Part shown: one piece after another, positions 47,280 through 55,382 of the stretch
Position numbering within the stretch: position 1 is the stretch's first letter
Layout: each line of letters begins with the position of its first letter
Assembly: GCF_947500075.1 (NCBI RefSeq)
Contig: NZ_CANMQS010000001.1
Span: forward strand, 186,001 to 250,000
Direction of reading: 5' to 3'
Length of the DNA stretch: 64,000 nt
From: an uncultured Sulfitobacter sp.
GTDB taxonomy: Bacteria; Pseudomonadota; Alphaproteobacteria; Rhodobacterales; Rhodobacteraceae
The notes under the pieces: generated by a model
Seen by the model: only the letters and a program-made list of their open reading frames with translations
What the model was told of the DNA's origin: nothing
Database searches by the model: none
Position numbers and translations under genes: made by a program

Positions 47280-48929
47280 TCACATGTTCGGATAATTCGG
47301 CCCATCCCCGCCCTGAGGCGTGGTCCAGACGATATTCTGGCTGGGGTCCTTGATGTCACAGGTCTTGCAGTGCACGCAGTTCTGGAAGTTGATCTGGAAC
47401 TTCGTCTCCGCCCCTTCGCCGACGAATTCATAGACACCCGCCGGACAATAACGCGCCGAGGGGCCCGCGTATTCCGCAAGGTTCACCTTAACGGGCACAT
47501 CCGCGTCTTTCAGGGTCAGATGCGCAGGCTGGCTTTCCTCATGGTTGGTGAAGGAAAACGCCACGTTGGTGAGGCGGTCGAAGCTGAGCGTGCCATCGGG
47601 TTTGGGGTAGTCGATGGGTGTATGTTTGGAGGCCTTTTCGGTGGCTTCCGCATCGGATTTGCCGTGGTGCATCGTGCCCAGCAGCGAGGTACCAAAAAGC
47701 GTGTTGCACCACATGTCAAACCCGCCAATCGCGAGAGAGGCCGTGAGCCCATACTTCGACCACAGCGGTTTGACGTTGCGCACTTTCTTCAGGTCCGCGC
47801 CAATCTCACCACCGCGCACTTCAGCTTCATAATCGCTCAGCTCATCGCCGGAACGGTCGGCCTTGATCGCCGCCATCGCCGCTTCAGCCGCAGCCTTGCC
47901 CGACAACATCGCGTTGTGGTTGCCCTTGATGCGCGGCAGGTTGACCATGCCCACCGAACAGCCCAGCAAGGCCACACCCGGTGCAACCATCTTGGGCATC
48001 GACTGATACCCGCCTTCGGTGATCGCACGCGCGCCATACGCCACACGTTTGCCGGCCTTCAGCAGTTCCGCCACCATCGGGTGATGTTTGAACCGCTGGA
48101 ATTCCATGTAAGGAAACACATGCGGGTTCTTGTAGCCAAGGTGCACCACGAAACCCACGTAAACCTGATTGTTCTCAAGGTGATAGATGAAGGATCCGCC
48201 CCCGGCATTCTTGTTCAGCGGCCAGCCCATCGTATGGGTGACAGAGCCTTCCCTGTGCTTGGCGGGATCCACTTCCCAGATCTCTTTCATGCCAAGGCCG
48301 TATTTCTGCGGTTCAACACCCTTGTCCAGGTCGTATTTCGCAATCACCTGCTTGGAGAGGCTGCCGCGCACGCCCTCGGACAGGAACACATATTTGCCGT
48401 GCAGTTCCATCCCCGGCTCTGTATCCGGGCCATAGCTTCCATCGGCTTCGAGGCCGAAGACACCGGCCACCACGCCTTTGACTTCACCCTTGTCGCCATA
48501 GACCAGTTCGGAACAGGCCATGCCGGGGAAAATCTCAACGCCCAGCTCTTCGGCCTGCTCTGCCATCCAGCGGCAGACGTTGCCCATCGACACGATGTAG
48601 TTGCCGTGGTTGTTCATCAGCGGTGGCATGGGGAAATTCGGCACCCGCAACGCGCCAGCTTCGCCCAGCATATAGAACTTGTCATCCGTGACCGGCACGT
48701 TCAGCGGGGCGCCCTTCTCTTTCCAATCCGGGATCAACGCATCCAGACCGCAGGGATCAAGAACCGCGCCGGACAGAATATGCGCGCCCACTTCGGACCC
48801 CTTCTCCAGCACAACCACGTTGCACTCCGGGTCCATCTGTTTCAGCCGGATCGCCGCAGACAGGCCCGCAGGCCCCGCGCCGACGATCACCACATCATAC
48901 TCCATCGCTTCGCGTTCAATCTCAGCCAT
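47280..48929 (-). CDS. Electron transfer flavoprotein-ubiquinone oxidoreductase
   Basis: It takes electrons from ETF, fed by acyl-CoA and other dehydrogenases, to ubiquinone at the membrane. About 549 residues. The FAD motif is VVIVGAGPAGLSAAIRL, and the 4Fe-4S ligands are in INFQNCVHCKTCDIKDPSQN, with the fourth cysteine earlier near YCPAGVYE. The ATG at 48929 is chosen; the frame extends 24 bases upstream to a TTG. It probably serves the acyl-CoA dehydrogenase encoded at 59.7-61.5 kb. Confidence 0.95.
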   Translation of the reverse strand: MAEIEREAMEYDVVIVGAGPAGLSAAIRLKQMDPECNVVVLEKGSEVGAHILSGAVLDPCGLDALIPDWKEKGAPLNVPVTDDKFYMLGEAGALRVPNFPMPPLMNNHGNYIVSMGNVCRWMAEQAEELGVEIFPGMACSELVYGDKGEVKGVVAGVFGLEADGSYGPDTEPGMELHGKYVFLSEGVRGSLSKQVIAKYDLDKGVEPQKYGLGMKEIWEVDPAKHREGSVTHTMGWPLNKNAGGGSFIYHLENNQVYVGFVVHLGYKNPHVFPYMEFQRFKHHPMVAELLKAGKRVAYGARAITEGGYQSMPKMVAPGVALLGCSVGMVNLPRIKGNHNAMLSGKAAAEAAMAAIKADRSGDELSDYEAEVRGGEIGADLKKVRNVKPLWSKYGLTASLAIGGFDMWCNTLFGTSLLGTMHHGKSDAEATEKASKHTPIDYPKPDGTLSFDRLTNVAFSFTNHEESQPAHLTLKDADVPVKVNLAEYAGPSARYCPAGVYEFVGEGAETKFQINFQNCVHCKTCDIKDPSQNIVWTTPQGGDGPNYPNM

Positions 48930-49046
48930 GACTGGCACCACTCCCTTGGGCAAAAATCGGTTTTGACGTAGCTAAGCCACGCCGAAACCCAATGCAATCG
49001 GAACGGCGCGTAAAAACGCCGCAGATTGTGGCAATTGCTGCGTGTT

Positions 49047-49505
49047 TCAGCGCTTTTGCGCCTCTGGCGCGTCTCCCATCAGGTAGCGTGGGCCCTGCCC
49101 CATCTGTGCCGCTGCGTCCCGCGGGTTGTAAAGCGCGCAGACCTCAAGGCTCAGACAGCCGCAGCCGATACAGCCGTCCAGATTGTCGCGCAGCTTGGTC
49201 AACGTGGTGATCCGTGCGTCCAATGCGGCGCGGAACCCTTCGGAAATCCGCGCCCAATCGGCCTTGGTGGGCGTGCGCCCCCCCGGCAGCCGGTCCAGCT
49301 CTGCCCGGATTTGCGGCAGGGTGAAGCCGAACTGCTGCGCGATCATCACAAAGCTGAGCCGCCGCAAGTCCGCCCGCTCGAACCGCCGCTGTCCCCCACT
49401 GTTGCGCCAGGGTTTGATCAGCCCCTGCGCTTCGTAATAGCGGATGGCGGACACCGCCAGCCCCGTCCGCCGCGCCAGCGCCCCAATCGACAACCCATCA
49501 TTCAT
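49047..49505 (-). CDS. soxR: Redox-sensitive MerR-family activator SoxR
   Basis: A 152-residue MerR-type regulator carrying a 2Fe-2S cluster. The DNA-binding part is SIGALARRTGLAVSAIRYYE; the dimer helix follows; cluster ligands are Cys112, Cys115, Cys117 and Cys123 (CIGCGC then LSLEVC), the exact SoxR spacing. In most non-enteric bacteria SoxR responds to redox-cycling compounds and controls a few adjacent genes. The divergent VOC gene, with a MerR-type promoter between them, is its probable target. No soxS is present. Confidence 0.94.
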   Translation of the reverse strand: MNDGLSIGALARRTGLAVSAIRYYEAQGLIKPWRNSGGQRRFERADLRRLSFVMIAQQFGFTLPQIRAELDRLPGGRTPTKADWARISEGFRAALDARITTLTKLRDNLDGCIGCGCLSLEVCALYNPRDAAAQMGQGPRYLMGDAPEAQKR

Positions 49506-49529
49506 CGTTGCACCTCCAAAAAAACTAGC

Positions 49530-49560
49530 TTGACCTAAAGTTAGGTTTAGAAATTACGGT
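49530..49560 (+). promoter_or_regulatory. SoxR-type promoter and operator for the VOC gene
   Basis: TTGACC at 49530-49535 and TACGGT at 49555-49560 are spaced by 19 bases, the over-long spacing that MerR-family activators need. The perfect inverted repeat ACCTAAAGTTAGGT (49533-49546) lies across the -35 edge and spacer and resembles known SoxR boxes. It sits in the 91-base soxR-VOC gap, 37 bases before the VOC start. Confidence 0.65.
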
Positions 49561-49596
49561 ACGAAGACACGAACCACAATACGAAAGGCCAAACCA

Positions 49597-49986
49597 ATGC
49601 CCGATACCACCGCACAACTTGAACACGCCAATATCACCGTCCGCGACCCTGCGGCCACCGCCGCCTGGATGGAAAAGCTGTTCGGCTGGCATATCCGCTG
49701 GCAGGGAGATGCGATTTCAGGCGGCTACACAATCCATGTGGGCAACGACCAGCGCTACATCGCGCTCTACAATCCCGGCACCTCGGTCGTCGATGCCACC
49801 TCCAGCTACACGCGGGTGGCGGGCCTGAACCACTTGGCCGTGACCGTCGATGACCTTGACGCCACAGAAGCCGCCATCAAGGCTCACGGCTTTGAAACCA
49901 GCAACCACGGCGACTATGAACCGGGCCGCCGCTTCTACTTTCACGACAACGAAGGCATCGAATTCGAAGTTGTCAGCTACGCTTAA
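49597..49986 (+). CDS. VOC-family protein, probable SoxR target
   Basis: A 129-residue glyoxalase/bleomycin-resistance-fold protein: LEHANITVRDPAATAAWMEKLFGW at the N-terminus and GLNHLAVTVDDLDATEAAI in the second half, ending FHDNEGIEFEVVSYA. The His and Glu positions (H9, H86 region and E123 region) could hold a metal, as in glyoxalase I or antibiotic-binding proteins. As it is driven from a SoxR-type promoter it may deal with redox-active toxins; that is inference. A strong hairpin follows eight bases after the stop. Confidence 0.85.
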   Translation: MPDTTAQLEHANITVRDPAATAAWMEKLFGWHIRWQGDAISGGYTIHVGNDQRYIALYNPGTSVVDATSSYTRVAGLNHLAVTVDDLDATEAAIKAHGFETSNHGDYEPGRRFYFHDNEGIEFEVVSYA

Positions 49987-49993
49987 ACGACGT

Positions 49994-50067
49994 GATTCTC
50001 TGCCGGGTCAAGAAGGCCGCAGGCCCCGCGCCCTTCGTGCTGCCTGCCCTTGAGGCGGCAGAGAATC
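49994..50067. repeat. 74-nt nested hairpin downstream of the VOC gene
   Basis: Three stems are nested: GATTCTCTGCCG/CGGCAGAGAATC (12 bp, 49994 and 50056), TCAAG/CTTGA (50008 and 50049), and GCAGGC/GCCTGC (50019 and 50042) around a 17-base loop. No U-tract follows. It may be a repeat element, an mRNA 3' structure or part of a small RNA. A second weaker hairpin, CTTGAGG/CCTCAAG, follows at 50090-50115. The remaining bases up to greA at 50362 show no gene; TTGACA at 50219 lacks a convincing -10. Confidence 0.6.
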
Positions 50068-50361
50068 GCCGCCCCCCTTGCGCAGGTGTCTTGAGGCGCA
50101 GACCGCGTCCTCAAGCACCTCTCAGCAGGATCACTCCCTCCTCACCCACGTCCAACCCTGACGGGAAGGGCTCAGAGCCGCCGCACAGACCAGGAATGTC
50201 ATCCGCGCAGCGCGCCTTTTGACAGCACCCTGCGCCCACATCCCCCACTTGCCGCCATTTTCCTTGCAATCCCTCCTCGATTTAGGTCACTTACTTTGCA
50301 ACCAACTGCCCGCAGTGCCCAGATGTGCCCCTGCGGGCTGCCCTTTTTCCGGACGGAGCCC

Positions 50362-50832
50362 ATGGAAAAGATACCAATGACCCGCGCCGGTCACAGCGCG
50401 CTTGAGACCGAGCTTAAAGAGCTCAAAACAATCGAGCGTCCTGCGATCATCAAGGCGATTGCCGAAGCGCGCGAACATGGCGACCTTTCAGAGAACGCGG
50501 AATACCATTCCGCCAAGGAAAAGCAGTCCTTCATCGAAGGCCGCATCAAGGAACTGGAAGGCGCGATTTCGCTGGCGGAGGTCATTGATCCGTCAAAGCT
50601 GTCGGGTGCCATCAAGTTTGGTGCTAAGGTCACGCTTGTGGATGAGGACACGGACGAAGAGAAAACCTATCAGATCGTTGGTGAATACGAGGCCCGGATC
50701 GAGGACGGCCTGCTCAACATCAAATCCCCCATCGCCCGCGCCCTCATCGGCAAGGAAGAGGGGGATTCGGTGGAAGTCCGCACACCGGGCGGAGACAAGT
50801 CTTACGAGGTCCTCAAGATCGTCTATGCCTAG
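50362..50832 (+). CDS. greA: Transcription elongation factor GreA
   Basis: It rescues backtracked RNA polymerase by stimulating transcript cleavage. About 156 residues: the N-terminal coiled coil carries the acidic tip [17 protein letters not shown] with the two functional acidic residues, and the C-terminal FKBP-like domain is [28 protein letters not shown] (in part). ATG at 50362 gives the family length, with GGAG close upstream; the frame itself runs 66 bases further 5'. Confidence 0.96.
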   Translation: MEKIPMTRAGHSALETELKELKTIERPAIIKAIAEAREHGDLSENAEYHSAKEKQSFIEGRIKELEGAISLAEVIDPSKLSGAIKFGAKVTLVDEDTDEEKTYQIVGEYEARIEDGLLNIKSPIARALIGKEEGDSVEVRTPGGDKSYEVLKIVYA

Positions 50833-50853
50833 GCTGCATGGAAAGAGAACCAG

Positions 50854-51927
50854 ATGACCGACGCCACATCACATTCGGAACCGGGCAACCGGAACACCAC
50901 CAGTGCCTCTGCCCGCCAGCAGGGGGATGCGGCATCGCGGCCCACCGCGCTTGGCATCTATGACAAGCCGCGTCATGAAATGGTCACCTCAATCGAAGTG
51001 ATCGCGATCAGCCTCAGCGTGATCTGGCTGCTGGGCTCGGCGATCTTTTTCCTGTTCACGCCGCGTCCCGAGCCCGCACCCGACGGCACCGGCAGCCTGC
51101 GTTTCCTGATGACGATGCTGGCGATCTTCATGCCCGTGGCGATGATCTGGGTGGCAGCGACCGCCGCCCGCGCCAGCCGCGTGATGCGCGAGGAAAGCCA
51201 GCGGTTGCAGGCGGCCATCGACGCGATCCGTCAGGCCTATATCGCGCAGCAGCAGGGCCAGCACCTGCGCACCGAACCTTCAGTGGCGCGCAAACTGGAT
51301 GAAATCGCCGCGGCCACCCGCAAGACCGAAACCGCCCTTGCGACCTTCCAGAGCACACGCCGCGAACAACAGCAAAGAGATGCGGCGGCCCCCATCACCA
51401 GCGCCGACGATCAACCGGCGCTCGCCCTTGGCACCCAGGCCGAAGACATGGCCCCGCGCCTGTCGAACGACGACTTCATCTGTGCCCTGAACTTCCCCGA
51501 AACCGCCGAGGACGAGGCGGGCTTCGCCGCCCTCCGCCGGGCCTTGAAGGACCGCGAAGCCTCACAACTGGTCACCGCAGCACAGGACGTGCTGACCTTG
51601 CTGTCACAGGACGGTATCTACATGGATGACCTGCTGCCCGACCGCGCCCGACCCGATATCTGGCGGCAGTTTGCAGGCGGCGCGCGCGGCCGCGCCATCG
51701 CTCCTCTTGGTGGCATCCGTGACCGCTCGTCCCTTGCGCTCAGCAATGCACGAATGAAGCAGGACCCGATCTTCCGCGACGCCGCCCACCACTTCCTGCG
51801 CCGCTTTGACCGGACCTTTGCCGCTTTCGAAAAAGACGCCACGGATGAGGAAATCTCAGCCCTCGCCGACACCCGCGCCGCACGGGCTTTCATGCTGCTC
51901 GGGCGCTGTGCAGGGACGTTCGACTGA
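50854..51927 (+). CDS. Conserved membrane protein of unknown function
   Basis: A 357-residue protein with two transmembrane helices (about residues 46-68, VIAISLSVIWLLGSAIFFLF, and 78-101, FLMTMLAIFMPVAMIWVAAT), a coiled-coil stretch to about 170, a flexible linker and a C-terminal helical domain of about 150 residues with LSNDDFICALNFPETAEDEAGF. Both ends should be cytosolic. I do not recognise a family beyond its likeness to roseobacter proteins found beside greA. It follows greA by 21 bases and is probably cotranscribed. Confidence 0.75.
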   Translation: MTDATSHSEPGNRNTTSASARQQGDAASRPTALGIYDKPRHEMVTSIEVIAISLSVIWLLGSAIFFLFTPRPEPAPDGTGSLRFLMTMLAIFMPVAMIWVAATAARASRVMREESQRLQAAIDAIRQAYIAQQQGQHLRTEPSVARKLDEIAAATRKTETALATFQSTRREQQQRDAAAPITSADDQPALALGTQAEDMAPRLSNDDFICALNFPETAEDEAGFAALRRALKDREASQLVTAAQDVLTLLSQDGIYMDDLLPDRARPDIWRQFAGGARGRAIAPLGGIRDRSSLALSNARMKQDPIFRDAAHHFLRRFDRTFAAFEKDATDEEISALADTRAARAFMLLGRCAGTFD

Positions 51928-51954
51928 CCTGTCAAACAAGGACCAGGTCGCTGG

Positions 51955-52071
51955 GGCCTCTCCTTCCAAATGGTTCTAAAAACCCCCGCGGAGCGCTAAA
52001 ATCTCTTTTGGTGCTCCAGAAGAGATTTCAGGCCTCTGGCAGGGTTTTTGGAACCATTTGGAAGGGGGGCC
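51955..52071. repeat. Inverted-repeat element, copy 2
   Basis: The outer arms, 51955-51985 and 52042-52071, pair over some 24 positions around CTTCCAAATGGTTC and AAAAACCC with a single change, and the inside has AAATCTCTT/AAGAGATTT (51999 and 52020) plus GGAGC/GCTCC. The right arm nearly equals that of the element at 39754-39822. It lies between two convergent genes, so it may also end both transcripts. No transposase or target duplication is visible. Confidence 0.7.
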
Positions 52072-52106
52072 GGGCGCATTGCCTGAACGGGTGGAATGAT
52101 CTTCGC

Positions 52107-54221
52107 CTAGATCCCGAAGCTGCCGTAGGGGATGTATGTCACCGGATCACCGGGCGAGATGTCGGCAGCAGGTTCTGGCAATTCCACCAGACCGTCTGCC
52201 CAGGACAATCCTGAGATCCGGCCGGACCCTTCGGAGGCAAAAACCTCCGCCTGCCCCTCCCGGATACGCGCGCGCAGGTATTCGCGCCGGCCTGCTTTCT
52301 TGCGTTTGGAGAACGCCGCGGGCACGGTGAAACCTTGTGGGTGTGCCCATCCTTTGCCGGCCAGCAGCCCCATCGCGGGGCGCGCGAAGATCAGCGTGCA
52401 GACCATGGCGGCCACCGGATTGCCGGGCAGGCCAAAGACCGGCACGCCGTTCCACAGTCCCAGCGCCAGCGGGCGGCCCGGTTTGATCGCAATGCGCCAC
52501 AGCGCCATCGCGCCTGCTTCTGCCAGTAGGGCTGAGACGTGATCCTCGTCCCCGGCGGACGCCCCGCCGCTGGTCAGCACCACATCGACCTCCTGCGCTG
52601 AGGCGTCCAGCCGCGCGCGCAGGGCTGTGCGGTCATCCGCAACAGCGCCCAGATCAACAGGTTCAAACCCGAAGCGCGCAATCAGACCCAGCAGCATCGG
52701 CCTGTTGGCATCATAGATCTGCCCTGCCCCGGCGTCGGCCCCCACAGGCACCAGCTCATCCCCGGTCGACAAAACCCCAACGCGCAGGGGTTTGTGTACC
52801 TTGACCTCCCGCACCCCCGTGGCGGCGAGGAGCGCCAGTGTGGCGGGCGTGATCACTTCTCCCTGTGCCAGTACCGCGTCGCCTGCGTGTTTGTCTTCGC
52901 CTGCCTGACGCGTGTTGGCTCCCGCTTTGAGCGGTCCGGAAAAGCGGATGTGGTCGGCATCAACCACCACGTCTTCCTGCAGGATCACCGTGTCCACGCC
53001 GTCTGGCAGTGCAGCCCCCGTCAGGACGCGGATCGCGGCCCCGTGGGGCACCGCGCCCGGCGCGTCCCCTGCCGCCGCGCGGCCCGCCACCAGCGGCAGC
53101 CGATGCCTGCCCGCCCCCCTGCCCCCGGCAAACCCGTAGCCGTCCACCGCCGTGTTGGGCAGCGGTGGGTTGGCGCGGACAGCCGTGACCGGCGCCGCGG
53201 AGATGCGGTTGAGCGCGGCATCCAGGGGCAGTGTTTCCGCACCTGCAACAGGGGAGAGGCGGCTTTGCAGCAGGTCCAGCGCCTCTGCCACCGGGGTCCA
53301 GTGCACACCCGGAGGCAAAGCGAAACAATCATTCCGCAAGGGCGTCACTGTTTCCATAGCATGAACAATCAGGTCTTCTTTCAGCTCCGCTGCCAGGATC
53401 CAAGCTTCCTCCCGCGCCGCAGCGGGGACCTCGGCCATCACCCGGTACAGATCATCCACTGGAAGGCGCGACAGGGCCATCGCCAGAAGCCGCACTTGCT
53501 CCCGATCCCGGATGGCATCCGGACCCTGTGTGGCAAGCGCGGCTTTCACCGCAGGTTCAATCACCCCCGGCCAGATTTCCGCCAACACAACAGGTGCCTG
53601 CTGCCAGTCTTCAAACGGCCAGACCCGAACCCCGTCCAGCTTGCGCAGCCGCGACAGCATCGGCAGGCCCATCATGACCTGCCCCCCAACGGTGGGCGGA
53701 AAGGCCAATTGAAAACAGGAGGAGGAGGCGCGCGCCACCCGGTCGCAGGCCCGTTTTTCGGCCACGACATCAAAGGCAATCCCCTCTTTCCGGTAGGGCA
53801 CACCTGGCCATTTGTCGCGGTCCAGCTTGCCCCAGAACGGGCCCGGCCCCTCAAACATCGCATTCAGGGTCTCTGCCACGTCAAAGCGGTTGTTCGCCCC
53901 ATCAGGCCGGTCTTCGATCCGGTCGGCAAACCACGCCCACAGGGCAAAGGGATCGTCGGATCCGGTCACATGGCGGGCAAAGCCGACGGGATAGCCGAAG
54001 GGGAAGTCAAACGTCACAAGCAGACGCCGCCCCGCTGCGGTTTCCTGCGTGATCAACGCCACGATCCACGCCTCCGCCTCTTGCCGGGTCCGGCAATAGA
54101 CGGGGTCCTCAGACACACCGCTCCGCGTTATACCCAGCCAGATTGCATCCTTTGACGGCCTGGCAGGCGCGCGTTTGGCAGCGGACCAATCCGCCACCAC
54201 GATGGTGTCAAATGGCTTCAC
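52107..54221 (-). CDS. moeA: Molybdopterin molybdotransferase MoeA fused to an N-terminal DUF429-like domain
   Basis: A 704-residue protein. Residues about 305-704 are a full MoeA, which inserts molybdate into molybdopterin: NTAVDGYGFAGG, VLTGAALPDGVDTVILQEDV, VGVLSTGDELVP and LTSGGASAGDEDHV are present. Residues 1-300 are a separate domain starting FDTIVVADWSAAKRA with LLVTFDFPFGYPVGFA; it resembles RNase-H-like DUF429 domains, without a known role. The fusion is about 300 residues longer than ordinary MoeA. The start overlaps the mobB stop by four bases, in the order fdhD-mobA-mobB-moeA. Confidence 0.88.
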   Translation of the reverse strand: MKPFDTIVVADWSAAKRAPARPSKDAIWLGITRSGVSEDPVYCRTRQEAEAWIVALITQETAAGRRLLVTFDFPFGYPVGFARHVTGSDDPFALWAWFADRIEDRPDGANNRFDVAETLNAMFEGPGPFWGKLDRDKWPGVPYRKEGIAFDVVAEKRACDRVARASSSCFQLAFPPTVGGQVMMGLPMLSRLRKLDGVRVWPFEDWQQAPVVLAEIWPGVIEPAVKAALATQGPDAIRDREQVRLLAMALSRLPVDDLYRVMAEVPAAAREEAWILAAELKEDLIVHAMETVTPLRNDCFALPPGVHWTPVAEALDLLQSRLSPVAGAETLPLDAALNRISAAPVTAVRANPPLPNTAVDGYGFAGGRGAGRHRLPLVAGRAAAGDAPGAVPHGAAIRVLTGAALPDGVDTVILQEDVVVDADHIRFSGPLKAGANTRQAGEDKHAGDAVLAQGEVITPATLALLAATGVREVKVHKPLRVGVLSTGDELVPVGADAGAGQIYDANRPMLLGLIARFGFEPVDLGAVADDRTALRARLDASAQEVDVVLTSGGASAGDEDHVSALLAEAGAMALWRIAIKPGRPLALGLWNGVPVFGLPGNPVAAMVCTLIFARPAMGLLAGKGWAHPQGFTVPAAFSKRKKAGRREYLRARIREGQAEVFASEGSGRISGLSWADGLVELPEPAADISPGDPVTYIPYGSFGI

Positions 54222-54709
54222 AGCCCAACCTCGGCCAGGATGAAATCCGCAACCGCAACGGTGTCATCCAGATCGAACACCGGTCGGTCCAGATCGAGCG
54301 GCACATCGCTGGCCACGGCGCGGATGGTCGGATCGCCCGGCGCGATCAGCGGATTGCCCGGCTCTGCCCGGTGGGCTTCGACCTTGGGATGGCTGTCGCG
54401 TTTGTAGCCTTCGATCAGCACCAGATCGACGGGCTTGAGGCGGGTCAGCAGGTCCGCCAATGTCGGCTCCTCCTGATCGCGCAATTCCTGCATCAAGGCC
54501 ACGCGGTTGCGCGACGCGAGCAGCACCTCATGCGCGCCGGCCTGACGGTGGCGGTAGCTGTCCTTGCCGGCGTGGTCGACGTCAAAAGTGTGATGGGCGT
54601 GTTTCACCGTAGACACGGAATGCCCCCGCGCCGTGATCTCGGCCACCAGCCGTTCCATCAGCCCGGTTTTGCCCGCGTTTTTCCAGCCCGTCACACCGTA
54701 GAGTCTCAT
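54218..54709 (-). CDS. mobB: Molybdopterin-guanine dinucleotide biosynthesis adaptor MobB
   Basis: About 163 residues. The P-loop GVTGWKNAGKTGLMERL is MobB-type; LVLIEGYKRDSHPKVE is the second family motif. MobB binds GTP and helps MobA form MGD cofactor for enzymes such as formate dehydrogenase. The frame extends 34 codons upstream inside mobA, but the ATG at 54709 overlaps the mobA stop by four bases and gives the family start. Confidence 0.94.
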   Translation of the reverse strand: MRLYGVTGWKNAGKTGLMERLVAEITARGHSVSTVKHAHHTFDVDHAGKDSYRHRQAGAHEVLLASRNRVALMQELRDQEEPTLADLLTRLKPVDLVLIEGYKRDSHPKVEAHRAEPGNPLIAPGDPTIRAVASDVPLDLDRPVFDLDDTVAVADFILAEVGL

Positions 54710-55308
54710 AGCATTCCTTCTGCCCGGACCAGATCCTCCGGGGTATTCACGTTGAAAAAGGCATCTTCCTGCGGGAACATCGCCATGCGTCCGTCGTGTT
54801 TGTCGGTCCACATCACGACTTTGCGCAGGCCTCCTGTGAGGGCTGCACGCAGGTCGTCGCGCAAGGCGACAGGCCAGAGGCCGAAGGTGGGATGGCGGGC
54901 TTTGCCACGGTCGGGGTCCGGCGTGGCAGCCAGCACCAGCGGATGGGTCATCCCTTCGCTGGCGAGCAGAAGCTGCGGCACCAGATCGGAGGGAAAGAAG
55001 GGCGTATCAGCGGCGGCGGTGACGATGGTGTCCGCCCCTTGGGCTGCGGCCCAGTCGAGCCCGGCAAGCACCCCGGCAAGCGGGCCAACAAAGCCGTCGA
55101 TGCTGTCAGGGAGCACAGGCAGATCATAGCCCGCAAACCGCGCGGGATCGCCGTTGGCGTTCAGGGCGAGCTGATCGACCTGCGGGGCCAGTCGGTCGAT
55201 GACACGGGTCAGCAGGGTTTGCCCTCCCAAGGACAACAGCCCCTTGTCGCCGCCGCCCATACGGGTCGCCTGCCCGCCTGCAAGGATCACGCCGAGCGGT
55301 TGTTTCAT
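54706..55308 (-). CDS. mobA: Molybdenum cofactor guanylyltransferase MobA
   Basis: It transfers GMP from GTP to molybdopterin to form MGD. 200 residues, with the nucleotide-binding GVILAGGQATRMGGGDKGLLSLGG and the metal-binding TAAADTPFFP (family consensus D-P). The ribosome site GAGAGGG lies close before the ATG. A 25-codon frame upstream overlaps its start by ATGA. Confidence 0.95.
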   Translation of the reverse strand: MKQPLGVILAGGQATRMGGGDKGLLSLGGQTLLTRVIDRLAPQVDQLALNANGDPARFAGYDLPVLPDSIDGFVGPLAGVLAGLDWAAAQGADTIVTAAADTPFFPSDLVPQLLLASEGMTHPLVLAATPDPDRGKARHPTFGLWPVALRDDLRAALTGGLRKVVMWTDKHDGRMAMFPQEDAFFNVNTPEDLVRAEGML

Positions 55309-55382
55309 GTCGCCCTCTCAACGGGTGTCGGAATTTTCGAAAATTCCGGGCAAATCTCCTTGAAGAAATTTATGTCGCTCAT
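55305..55382 (-). other. 25-codon open frame bridging fdhD and mobA
   Basis: An ATG overlaps the fdhD stop (ATGA) and the frame's own stop overlaps the mobA ATG, so it exactly fills the gap. The product would begin MSDINFFKEICPEF and end TPVERAT. It has no ribosome site of its own apart from coupling. It contains a 20-bp palindrome that fixes part of its sequence. Whether it is a peptide or a coupling device between fdhD and mobA is open. Confidence 0.4.
55329..55348. repeat. 20-bp perfect palindrome in fdhD-mobA spacer
   Basis: CGGAATTTTCGAAAATTCCG is perfectly self-complementary. It could form a cruciform or an RNA hairpin with a small loop, or be a repeat element of the genome. It lies 21 bases before the mobA start and could influence expression between fdhD and mobA. 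Confidence 0.65.
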
